Of a stretch of DNA of 64,000 nt, positions 34,800 to 46,600 are shown in pieces. The stretch is taken from the NCBI GenBank assembly GCA_004026145.2, contig CP034991.1, positions 10,707,610 to 10,771,609 on the forward strand, written 5' to 3'. Under the pieces are notes generated by a model. The model did not search any database. It had not been told where the DNA came from and saw nothing but the letters and a program-made list of their open reading frames with translations. This stretch comes from Takifugu bimaculatus (lineage: Eukaryota; Chordata; Actinopteri; Tetraodontiformes; Tetraodontidae). The position numbers were made by a program, and so were the translations under genes. Each line of letters opens with the position of its first letter. Within the stretch, counting starts at the first letter, position 1.

Positions 34800-36400
34800 G
34801 ATGCAAAGTCCCAACTCAAGCACGTGTTTGTTCGTGCGTGCGCGCTGCGTGCCACCATGAAAGCAGGGGAGACCACCGGGGGAGGGACACCGGGCAAAAC
34901 AGACGACAGCCGTTCTGAAGCCGGGGGCATACCGATCCGCATCGATTGTGCACAAAAACAAGTCCCAAAGTGCAGAAATGCGGGCGGCGGTGAGGACGGG
35001 CGCCTTTAGCGCGTCTCCAAAATGATTGTTGACAGTCTGCATGACACAGAGCAGCCAGCGGGTCCGCAAAATAGAGCTTAATCTTATTTAAAATATCCAA
35101 CTAACCTATGACAACATCTCCCCCCTCTCTCTTTCTCCTCTCTCTCACTCCCAGCGGACGGGCTTTTCTCTTTCTACGCCGCGCATTCTTATGAAATACC
35201 TGCGTAAAAATAGAAATACAGTTGTCCATAACTGGCACCAATTGACACAATACCTCTCGTACCAGACGTAGCTCCTCCCTGTGTGAAAGCGTCGGTGTAT
35301 ATGTGTGTGTGCGCGCGCGTGCATGCGTGCGTGGAGCGGGCGGGTGACAGCTGGTCTCGCTGCGCTGCGCTCCAGTCTGCTAAGAAGCTTCATCTCCAAA
35401 TAGGATGACCGTGAGCTTTTGTGGAAAGGACTGAGATCCAGCTCCGTAGCCGGTCCTGGGACGCTCGTCTGCTTCAGTTTCACCGAGGGGAGTTTCGAAA
35501 TCAAACCAGCCCGTTGTCTTCCCTCCGCAGAGTGGATTTCCGATGGATATTTTGCTGTGAAGAGGTGTGATTTCAGCGCGGCATGTAACAAAAAGAAGCG
35601 CAAGAGAAAAGTAGCGCTCGTATTGTTGTTGTGCCGAAGCGGGCGCCGTCTGAACTGCCGTGAGCGCCGTCTCATGGATTACTAAAGGGCAGAGTTGTAG
35701 AACCACTCCGAGACGCATCCATTCATGAGCTGAAGGTAAAGAATTCTTTGTTTATTTCAAACTTTAGATGAACGCGTATCAGTGCGTTTTCCAGACGGTA
35801 AATTCTCTTCTGTTACAAACAGCAGACCGGGCGACAAGTGCACTGCTTCACTGTTACTTTTTCTATTATTTATTTCCCTTCATCGAGCATATATTTTATT
35901 TCATACAGCTTTCTTAAAAATCCAAAAGTGAATTTAAAGCAGAGATAGTACTATTATTGGTGGTGTGTTTAACGCAGAAGACGCTTCTGTGGTTATCAAC
36001 GCATCACTATTCCGTGCGTAATCCAGCTGAGGCTTTAGTTTAGTTATAAAAAAAGAAGCGGGGTGCGTTTTGGACACCAGTGTCATAACCCGATGGAAAT
36101 CTGCCGGTATTATTCGCAGACGCGTGGACGGCTTTGAAATGCGCTGCTGCGGACTTGGAGGACTCCGATCTTCGCAGGTCCGCCGCCTTATTAGAGCCGC
36201 TTTCGGCTCTTCAAAACTACATCCGCCAAATTCCCATTTGTAGGCCAATGTTTAAACACAATCTACTGAGCGGGTTTGATTGTTTGATTCGTAGAAGAAA
36301 CGTTTGCTGCTCATCACGACAGTGCGTCGTGGGATTTTCATTGGCCGCGATTAAAAATTTGGAACAACAACAACAGTTCGCGTAAACTTAAGCGGACCTG
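34800..36400. promoter_or_regulatory. CpG-rich block, candidate promoter of an unidentified neighbour
   Basis: CpG dinucleotides are frequent here compared with the flanks. It holds a CG-alternating tract (about 35,308-35,335) and an ATTGG (inverted CCAAT) near 36,340. It lies about 9-10 kb from the dmxl1 promoter candidate. No coding match identifies the gene it might serve. Confidence 0.45.
35380..35735 (+). other. candidate noncoding first exon, plus strand
   Basis: Ends with a good donor, CTGAAG|GTAAAG, at 35,735/35,736. An internal reading frame (35,419-35,685, 88 residues, Arg/Lys/Ser-rich) matches nothing I know and stops before the donor, and the last ATG is followed at once by a stop codon, so this would be 5' UTR. 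The 5' border is arbitrary. Confidence 0.4.
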
Positions 36401-36937
36401 ATGCTTATTTTTCTGGGTTGTAGTGTTGTTGTTGTTTTTTTTTATCGCTTTACATATATATATTTTTTTCTTTCTTTCTTTTTTCTCTGGGGAGTCAGGG
36501 GATTCTGTGTTTCGCGCACTGGCAGGGTGTGTTCGGAGATGTCAAGCTCCGCTACACCAGGAGGTGGAGTGGTCTCCGTTGTTCTGGTCCTCCAAAATCC
36601 AGCTAACGCGTCTGATTCAGACCAGGCGACTAAAGTGCTCCGAAATTCAACTGTGCATACGGTAAATAATGTGCACGAACACGCCGGGAGAGAAGACAGA
36701 GGCCTGAAAACCACATCCAGCAGCCGCGCTGCCGACACCCACTCGGTGCCACTTCTCCTCTCCTTCGCTGCCTCCTCTCCCAGTATCAAAGGGAGCCACA
36801 GAGGCACCCGTCAGCTGATTGTAGCAGCACAACCTATGGAACTTTCAGAGCAAATGAAAACTGATTCATGCCACCCCGAAGAGAAAACTTGTGAATCGCG
36901 GGAAATATTTGACGCTACAGAGTGTTGCATCCTGTAG
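36401..36937 (+). other. 178-codon open frame of doubtful status
   Basis: Starts with a hydrophobic, T-rich-coded leader (36,420-36,490), then MSSSATPGGGVVSVVLVLQN and a low-complexity polar middle. It ends ECCIL and a stop, formally a CaaX-like tail. No domain recognised. Probably chance in CpG-rich DNA. Confidence 0.15.
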
Positions 36938-36939
36938 TA

Positions 36940-39900
36940 AGTTCAAGGCCAGGCATTTTGCATGTATCAATATGAACACTGAATATTTTACCACCGCTCC
37001 TCATACATTAGCCTCGGGCCACTTAAAATGTGCTGGAGGCCTTTTTCAATAAATCCCACCACTCGGTTGCTGCAAACACAGCAAACAAAAGTGCAAATCC
37101 CGCTATTAAGACGGAACACACTGACGTGCTGGGCTGCAGATAGATGAATTACAACATGATTACATTTGCATCCTCGGCGCTGCCTCTTTCTCACTGAGCA
37201 ACGCGGCGGCGGGAGTCGTTCGCTTGAATTGGGAGCAATGTCCTGTGGACTGTTTGATCCCCTAACAATGGCAACGGGAATGGCATTGTGTGTGACGGAT
37301 GGGGATCCGTCACACCACCGTGTCCGTGCGTGGATGCGTGTAAGAGAGGCAGGGAAAGGCCTTAGCTGCTTAAGGACAGCTCCAGCTTGAGTACAGTTGT
37401 GTTGAATTATTGATAAATGGCTTTGCTAATGGTCTAATGAATTGACCCTCTATAGATGTGGTAAACGAGCCAGACCCTCCAGTTTTTGTTAATCATTGCT
37501 CCTCATTCACTCAGCGTCAGTCCTTCAGATTCACCTCTGAGCGCACGTCTGCATGTGTTACGATCACAAAAGCATGTTTTATGGATGTACGCCCTACATG
37601 TGTGGGCTGGCTGTGGCTTTCTCAAGCAATCAGGCTACCATTTCACCAAAACCCTCTCGTTCTGCATCTGGTTTATTGATGCTTACCCCATTTTCCGGAC
37701 CCTGCGTCTCTTTTAGTTGCTTCTGCTTAATTACACACCCCGCACGCAAAAAGGGGAGCCTGCTGTGATAGCAGAACATTAAAAAAGGATAATTATAAGT
37801 CTGTGGATGTGCTGTTTGGGGAGGGGGGGATTGCGCATTTGATTTTACGGGGCAGCGGGATCCAAGAGGCTTTTGTGGCGTTGTCACGTTTGCGACCCGG
37901 TTCTTACTACACCGAGATGACTGCCTTTTCACCGGCCCTGTACCTGCTGCAACCAATTTAACATCACTTCCACTGTAAAAAAAAATAAACGTCTGTTTCG
38001 CTCGGCCCTCTATAAATTGAATTTATTCGTCCGAGACTTCATCTGAGATAATAAACTCTGCTAACGCTAAGTGTTAATAAGTGATGTCACTCAGGAGAGC
38101 AGAGCTATGCTCCTCATCTCGGTGTGTCTGCTCTGTTGGGTTTCTAAAGGTCAGCTTTCTATTTGCTGACTGCCCCCTTCCTTTTCAGCCGTAGTGGAAT
38201 ATCTGGTCTATGGTGAAGACGATGAATGTGGCTCACGCTCGCTTAAACACCAAACAGACTCCACCTATAGGCAACGTGCGATGCAGCCTACTCGATGCAC
38301 AGCATGGCTCATTTCAAATGTAATCTCCTTGTGATCCCTTGCATCACACTTACACACACACACATACACAATATATTCACATTTTCATGCACAGTTCTCT
38401 CTGGTGGCTTTTACGCTCTTAATCTTCACCTCTCCAACACCCTATAAATGATTCTACAGTGCATCCACTGAATTAGCTCTCCATGTGTTAACGCTCCTCA
38501 AACCCGGCTGATTTGCATAATTGATTGAATCTGATGCCAATGCCAAAAAAGAGAAGAAAAAAAGCCAGAATCATGAACAGTGCCTGCACAAAAGGCTTAT
38601 TTGGGCTGGGTACCAAAGGTTGGTGACACATTTGGCAAAGTCTTTGATGGTGTTTTGGGTCTTTGGTAGCAAACTTTGGCCAAAAGAATGACCATTGAAA
38701 AATAATAATTAAAAGAAAACGCAGGGTAAATTCCATAATACCTTCATCACAGCTGGGTTTGCTCGCCTGTCATTATGAAATGGAATAGAAAGGCAAATGC
38801 ATTTGCAGGGATAATCCAAGAGCAGCGCAGGCTTTGTGTGATTGCCTGGGCGATGGATGAACTGTCTGGCCTCTAAAGTCTCACGCTGCAGATCGGATGA
38901 TAGAAACGCACGATGTCCCCATGACTGTCCTGCTGCGGCGCTTTTCCAGGTGAGAGTGGGCAGCTTCGAGATGCAGAGGCAGCCCGTTCGGTCACATTAT
39001 TTTGGGATGTGCCCGTGAGGTTCAGGTCAGGAGGAGGAAGCCTCAGGGAAACTCTGCTCTCTTTTCATCTGCACTTTTAAGTCAGTCTCTAACGCACGAG
39101 AACGTGTCTGCGTGTTTTTTAAGATGCTTCCCGTCATCTGTGTGCATTATCCTACCACTAAACGTGCAGGGTGGCTGTTGGCCGTGATGGGGCCGGGGTG
39201 GGGGTGTTGATAGTGTGATTGTGCGGCTCTTGTGGAGTGCATCTGTCCCTCCTCCCCATGCCCCAGCGATTGGCAGTGCATCTCTCATCTATTAATCATA
39301 GAGAGCGCTTGCTCTCTCCCGCCGTTGCCATAGTTTCAGGACCTGAGACAGTGTTGGGGTGCGCGGTTGCCTCGAGAGAGGAGGAAAGGAAAGGAAAGGA
39401 GAACCGAGTAGTAAGGAAAGGAGGGAATTATATAAACAGTTTAGCAAAGGGAAGGTGGAAAAATTGAAGCGGAGCAGAGGAGGAATGGGGGGAAGTGATT
39501 GAAAGAGCAGCAGTAGGCTAACACACAGGTCCTCACACTATGGATTAGAGTGCTTCAGGAACCAAAATGGATTCCATTTTTATCCCAGCAGTGAACCGAC
39601 CATCTCCTTTCTTTTCAGTCTCTCCTTGCCCCACACCCTCACAGGACACATATGTATAATCCCTCTTTGTACCCCATCTAAGAGTATTTTGGCAGCCGTA
39701 TTGTCTCCAGAACAGCACGCTCACAAGTATCAGCAGCCTGTTACAGCATGCTGAACCGCCGTTATTTCACCTTGGTGCACAACATCTGCCTCTGTGCTCA
39801 GCCAGGAGATGAGTTAGGGACTCCTGTTTCATGCTCAGTTGGAGGTTTTGATGGTACAAATCATGCGGAATTCATGTGTTATTCAGCAAGGAATCACTAT

Positions 39901-40676
39901 GGAAATTGACCACTGGAAATTTCCAAGGCAGGGAATACCCCTGGCTATGGAGCCCTGTCTGCCCGTCACTGTTTACCTGCCGGCAACTCTGCCTTTTTCT
40001 GTTTCTTGTCATTCTTAATTATTTCTTTTTGGTTTGTGTCCCTCTGATAAATGCTGTTGTATTCAGAGAGAAGGTTTTTTTTTTGTTTGTTATGCCTGTA
40101 GGCCTGGTGCCTACCACATGACCTCATAATCACATTTAGGTCTTCGATGGCTTACCGTGCACTAATGTGGTGGTGGTATTATCATTGTGTCTCATCACAT
40201 CAGTCCCTGCATGCATCCACTGGGAGTTCTGGGAGAGCCAGCAACCAGCACAACTGTAATCATGGGATTGTGGGCACAAGCAACTGTTTTTCTTTTATTG
40301 AAGATGCAGCTACAATGTAGATGAAGTCATTCTTACAGACACAGATGACAAGTTTAAAAACACAAACATGCGCAGGACAATTTCTCTATGTAAATAAGTG
40401 AGAAGCGTGAAAGCCTGTCAGTGTTTGTGGGGCGTGCAGAGAGTTTAAATGGCCTGAAACCAAGGACACACCTAAGACCTGGCTGTTTATTTCTCCCAGC
40501 TTTGAATGGGGTCGTGTAGAATTGCCATTAAGGGACAGAAGGACAAAGGAGGAACTGAGAAGGTGCTGTTTATGGTTATGGTGGTGATCCTCTTTTTTCC
40601 CTTTGAAGTGTGGGGATTGAAGTTGACATCATAGACGGCACATTCTCAGGTGCAGCAGGTGGGGGATGAGGTAAAA

Positions 40677-40680
<4 letters not shown>
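36940..40680. other. no gene seen
   Basis: No recognisable coding exon. A short GGAAA-type repeat occurs at about 39,385-39,410. Confidence 0.5.

Positions 40681-40682
<2 letters not shown>

Positions 40683-40728
<46 letters not shown>
40683..40728 (+). repeat. (GT)n microsatellite
   Basis: About 23 GT units following GTGCGTG. Confidence 0.97.
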
Positions 40729-40730
<2 letters not shown>

Positions 40731-41467
40731 TCACAAGAATCCGTAGAACCAGTCGTGCTTGACTGCGTGCACGTGCATCAGTCATCAAAGTAGAGGAAAT
40801 CCAGTGTGAAAGCCGACCTTCACGCTGACTGTGGAACAGGCAGCTTTCTACCTCCGACACTCCCACTGACTCCCAAATTAAATTTTTTTATCCTTACTTC
40901 TGCGTACCCTTCAGATCGGAGTTCAACTTTCACAGGTTAGCTTACGATGCAAACATGCTAACAGGCGGTTGTTTTGCTCAAACAAGCGTGGACTAATACC
41001 CCAGACTGCGGGGACCTCCTAACGACCGCCGCTGGCTCATCTCGCTCTCCAACGATGATGATAAATTGCTTCTAATTGGCCCTTGGTGATCAGTTTTTTC
41101 CAGGTGACTGACAAACCAGGACAATCACTTGTTAATGTGATAAAGAAACCTTAAGACAAACATTGGACCAGTCAAAACTGCGTCTATGCGGCTACTAATT
41201 TCTAATATTTTACAGCACAAAATGATTCGAACTTTCCCATAAATACAAACTGCACGTGTTTCTCCAGGACTGAAACCTCATTATGAAACCAGCCATCTCC
41301 CGGTCACAGTGGCTTGCAGACAACAAGAGATTCCCCCGAGGGTCCTCCATTTCAGAATCCAATCAGGCAGAACTCAGAACAATATTACCACTGTGTGTGT
41401 GTACATTTATTACATAGCTAATGAACAAATTGCAGCCATGTGGCATGGTCTGGCGGTGGCGTGGCTG

Positions 41468-41471
41468 CACG

Positions 41472-41506
<35 letters not shown>

Positions 41507-41511
41507 GCACG

Positions 41512-41558
<47 letters not shown>

Positions 41559-41560
41559 AC
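41468..41560 (+). repeat. (CA)n/(GCAC)n compound repeat
   Basis: CA tract interrupted by GCACGCACGCACGCAC blocks at both the start and the middle, about 93 bases in all. Confidence 0.96.
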
Positions 41561-43621
41561 CCTTCGTGCACTCCAATCACCAGCCATCGTTTTCCCCTTT
41601 TGCCTCTTTTCACCACAATACATACACACGCGCGCACACGCAGGCACAGCCACAAGGCCCCCAGTGTTCTCGGGCTGTCTGACCATCAGCTCATGCGGCG
41701 CGCTGGGCTGGGAGTACTTATCATCACCCCGCTGAGTGGAGGCCTCACAAAAGGCCTTCACACACTCACACACACGCACAGGCACACCCATTTAAGTGAG
41801 TGTATCCTGGTATTCTAATTAAATGTATGGCAAGCACGACATTCCAGACCAGGAGGTGAAGAAGGTTGAGGGAAATTTCTACGTTTTTACCATGTTACAT
41901 ACAAGGTTTGAAGAGGTTTATACAGACTTCGGTTCAGGCTGAGCTGTAACTTCTCCCACTGATGGCAGCGACCAAGTCTGTGAGACGGGCAGTGATGCAG
42001 AGGAGAAGATGGCCAGCTACATGGAATAAAAGCAGAAAGAAGGATTTTTAGAAAGGGAAGCAGGCAAGAAGGGTTAAAATAAATCCAAAAAAGACTTTTG
42101 GAAAGAAATAATTTTGCACCTCCCCCCCCATCCATGGCCCTTTTATGTGGACAAAGGGTGGTCTGTGTGTGGGCAGGTAATCAGGCGGCCAGGTTGATAG
42201 TCAGGAAGACGGACAAGCTGTGAGGCAGGAAGAGAGAGGCTGTGCCTCGCATAATAATATGTTCATTCATCCCCCACTCTGATAAGGTCCACAGCATGCT
42301 AGTTCCATTCATTCATCTCAATCTGGGGGGCTTTTTACACTTTGTTAAAAAAAAGCAAACAGTTTTTTCATTAAATACCATTTTCACCTTTGATTTGCAT
42401 GTTTACTGAGTTATTTCCTTCTAAGTTTTCTGGGGAGGTGCAAGCTCGCACGGCCTTGTGTGTGCATATTAGAGGGTCTTGTTTGTATACAGATGCAGTT
42501 TTGCATAAACAGAGACTGTTTAGGGTCTGTTTTGGTCTCCGAGGTTTGATTGGCCAGTGCACCAGCAACATCCTGAAATACCGCGTCTTTTGATCTACTT
42601 CCACCCTCAGCTAATCTGGGACTGTCTCATCTGTCTCCCTGATATAGTCTCTTTATTTTCTCCTTGTCGGATCTGTGTTAGCTCATCTGAACACGGAAGA
42701 AATCCCCTATTTATTGGTTGTGGTATTAAAGAGCAATCCCACCCATGATTGTTTAATTGGGAGTGTGAGGGAGCAGCGGATCCTCTAAGAGTTTGCTGAT
42801 TCAAAACTGGTCAAACCGCCATTTTGAGACACGTTTCAGTTTTGACAAGGGATTTTAAAAATTCTGGGTTTAATTAAAGCCTACAGCCATTCATTTCACC
42901 TGTTCAGCAGGGATATCAGAGAGAAAACTTCCTGTCCAGCCTCTCCCATGCTGTGTTTGTTAGAGTGCACAGGGTGAGGGAGATCTCGTAATACTAGCTA
43001 GGCAAGTAATTGTAGCCCGGTAACTAGATGGGAACACTAGATGGTGGGTGACGGTTATCTAGCCCCACTATCTGTTAATTATTTGATGTATCCGGATCTC
43101 CAAATAAGCATTCATCTCTGTGCAAAATTAACAAAACAACCGTAACTCTGGGACTAGTTTAGCTCTTTATCAGTGCGTATCAATGCACCGCTCCTCTACC
43201 TGGGCTCCATCTTACCGAACTTACAGGCTGTTACATCACTGCACCTGACAACAAACACATCAGACGGGGAGGAAAGGGTGGGCGCTTCTTTGGAGTATCG
43301 GCGCTGACCTAGATAGAATTAGGATTTTGTCGATCCTGCGGTGTCTCGCCGTTGTTTGTCTTCCTACCGCCTGAACTGCATCCTTTCCCCTCTCGCCTGG
43401 TGGATTTGCATCTGGGCTTAGTCCTGTTCTGTTGAGTTCTCGCTGAATTCCCTCAAGCTGGCCGGTTCTTTGTTTCAGACTCTATCTAGAACAAACAGGT
43501 TTCCATGCAGCATGCTGATAAGATGGGACGTGGTGGTGTGTTCACATAGGCGCCTCTGCCACACTCACTCACGTCAGGCTGTAACAGGTGGAGGACTTAG
43601 CGTGAGTTTGCAAATGTCTTT

Positions 43622-43623
<2 letters not shown>
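41561..43623. other. no gene seen
   Basis: No recognisable exon or element apart from a short CA-rich stretch at about 41,755-41,785. Confidence 0.5.

Positions 43624-43654
<31 letters not shown>
43624..43654 (+). repeat. (GT)n microsatellite
   Basis: About 15 GT units. Confidence 0.96.
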
Positions 43655-43655
<1 letters not shown>

Positions 43656-46600
43656 ACTTTGGTGTTCATAAAGTGTGGGTGACCGTTTGTTAAATGAACA
43701 GACGCGGATGAGACAGGCTGGTGAAAAAACCCGCGTTTGATGTCACTACAACGCCAGAGACTGAGGATGCAGAAGCAAATAATGGCCTCATTTGTCTGGG
43801 CTGCCTGCGAACGACGCTTTCCTGTCCTAAACCAATCACACTTGTGTTCCTCACATAGACATAAATACATGACCCCAATAACACAACATCCACAGCCAAT
43901 AAAATGGTGACAGCCGAGTGATTACATGAAGGGGTTGACATACAGCATACCCAATAACAAGGTTTTTTATTGTGTGGGTGATCCAAAAGATCACGCACTC
44001 TCTTTATGAACTCTTCTTACTAATATCCAGTTATTCCCATAACCATTGACTTTTCGACATAACGAAACAGGAAAGCCAATAAGCGACTAAATGAGAAATC
44101 AAGAGCTGAGAATACTGTGATGGTTCAAAATGTAGCCGCTGCAGCGCAAATAATTGATTCCTGCTCTGTCCGTCCTAATTCACAGGTTTGAAACTGAAAT
44201 ATTTATTATTGCTGACTGTCCTTCACCAGCCAAACCACTGACTACATTGCCAGTAATGCAGCGCAGATGCACCTCCAGCCCTGTCAAAGAGAGAAAACCA
44301 TTACCCAGGAAGCTCTACTCGACGTGTTAATAGCATGATGATGTTGTGAAATGATGATCAGCACAGATGTGGGGTTTTCCATTTTTCACGCTAATAGAAG
44401 AGCCTGACTCTGTCGGCTACCTCGGGAGGACTCATTTCTTACCTACAGCACTTGCTTAACAAGGCCTGACTGCCTGTTTGAGTCTTCTCATTGCCTCTCC
44501 CACCCTGGAGGCAGGCAGATACTTATTTCTTTATCACGGGAATTTCCGCGCTTTAAACACTCGGCTAATTACTATAGTAAATAGCGCCTGAGCTGTGCGT
44601 GCGGCACGTCGTGAGTGGAAAGGGCGAGCACAGGGGAGAGGTATTTAATTAATTGTCAATTTGGCATCCTTTGTTACCGATTGGAGTGTCCCTTTCTGGA
44701 CGCAGTGTTTTTTAACACGTTGATGTAGTTTGTAGTTTTTGTACTCGAGTGTGACGCCCAGTGCTCAAGATATTTGGAGAGCGCCTCTTGTGATTGCGCC
44801 CATTCACTTACCGTCATTAATTCTTTGTGCCACTGTATTGAGATTGAATAAAGATCGTGGTCGGAGGAGATATTGATTTTAGTGGATAGAGCATTAGCGG
44901 ATTCTCAGGAGCTTTTAATAGCCATTAGCAAAAGTTATTCATTCCCTGGGATGCATTATGTTACACGTGAAGAGGGAAAAGGAGCAGATGGTCAGATACT
45001 GATCACCAGAGTCATTATTTATTTTCCTTCATGTCCTTTCTTCCCCCTTTCTCTTCCTCCCATTGGTTTCACTCAGACCAAACCAGACTTATTCAAGATG
45101 TGTTTGTATAGTGACATGGTATGGCGTGACCATCGGGGCTACGACAAATTAAATTATGGTTCCGCTGTCCCAACTACAGTCGGCCTGCCATATGTCCCTA
45201 ATTAAAAGGGACATTTGTAATGTGGACCTGCGAGGTATTGGGGTGGGGGCTGGTGAAGAGGCTTTGGTTACCCTTTTAACTGATAGCTATCTCTCCAATG
45301 GGCAGACAGCACCTATTGCAGCAACAAGACAAACAGTGTTTCGTTACCTGGGGATGACAGAGCTCTTTTCACCTGCTGGGGGGGGGGGGGGTGCAGTTGG
45401 GTGAATAAATATTTGCAGGTGATAACAAGCTTTGGACAAGCTTTAAGGATAGAGTGATGGCTGGCTATAAATGATTAATGATCCACACACATGTACACAC
45501 AGTTATGGCACGCATCAGCGGCAGATAACAGACGCAGCGTCTTAATGCCGTGCACACATCCAGGGGTGCACGGCAGCCCATAATGACTCTGGGTGAAGTC
45601 ATACTGTGCTGCATCCCTCTGGTATCAGATATCGAGGTTTTGGGCCAGGTTCCGTGGATCAGATGTCAGTGGTCGACCACGTGCTCGGCGTCAGATGACG
45701 TTGCGGTCAGATTTAGATCTGATCCGTCCGACTCGGGTTTTCATTGTTTTAATGGCATCGGGTGATGCTTAGCTTCAGTCGTTGGTATTATTGAGTTTCA
45801 TATTTACCTTTATAGATAAAAGTCACCATGGATTTATGTAACTGAGCGTGCTTTAATGCGACGCTGTGAAAGTGTGCATCGTCTCTTCCTACAAATCAGC
45901 TTGGAGCCCTCAGACAAGGTACAACACGAGCTCATTTTATAGGGCTGTACTGGCACCAGCTGTCGCTTTCAGTGTCTTCCTGTGGCGACGCATCGGAATT
46001 TGAACATCAAAGTTAGGCCGAACTTGGAGTCACGCTCCCTGACGACAAATGTTTCCTGTGCTACAGATTTTAGCAGTGGGGAGAACCTAATACTCTCGCC
46101 CTGAACGTTTCTGATTTGTGGAGTTCACACAGAAGTAGGGGATTCTTGAACAAATCTGATCTTGTTTCCGCCCCCCCAGGATGTGAGCTGTAGCAGTCAA
46201 TCACAATGGGCCATTCAACAAAACTTCCTCCTCCGAACGGATCACATGTATAGATTGGCCAAACAAACTGCGGGTGTCCGACCGCATCACATGATACTTC
46301 CTCTTTTCTCCGTTTCAGTCGATGGGAAGACTCTTGTAGATACGCCGAAGGAGTATCGGGCCACCATTAAAGCCGGTCGGCAGGCCTGAACGGTGCAAAT
46401 TGGTCATGACTAAATATTTCAATAATACTTTGCTGCAGCGATCATCAAAGTGCTGCTGCGTGTAATTTGTGTTGATTATATTTCCTCCATTCTTGTCAGC
46501 CTCGCTCTTGTTCCTTTAGCAAATGCATGGTGACTCACTGTAATTACAGCCTTTTTTCCTTTTTTTTACCCTATTACTGAATGTCAGTTCTTCTCGAAGA

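Noticed and set aside
41309..41818. 169-codon open frame on the plus strand and its 142-codon antisense partner
   Set aside because: Both run through the CA/GCAC repeat, which is open in all frames; the coded protein is mainly His-Thr or Cys-Val repeats.
46162..46389. Possible exon after a CCGTTTCAG acceptor-like sequence
   Set aside because: The short reading frame (SVDGKTLVDTPKEYRAT) matched no family I know and no donor follows before its stop.
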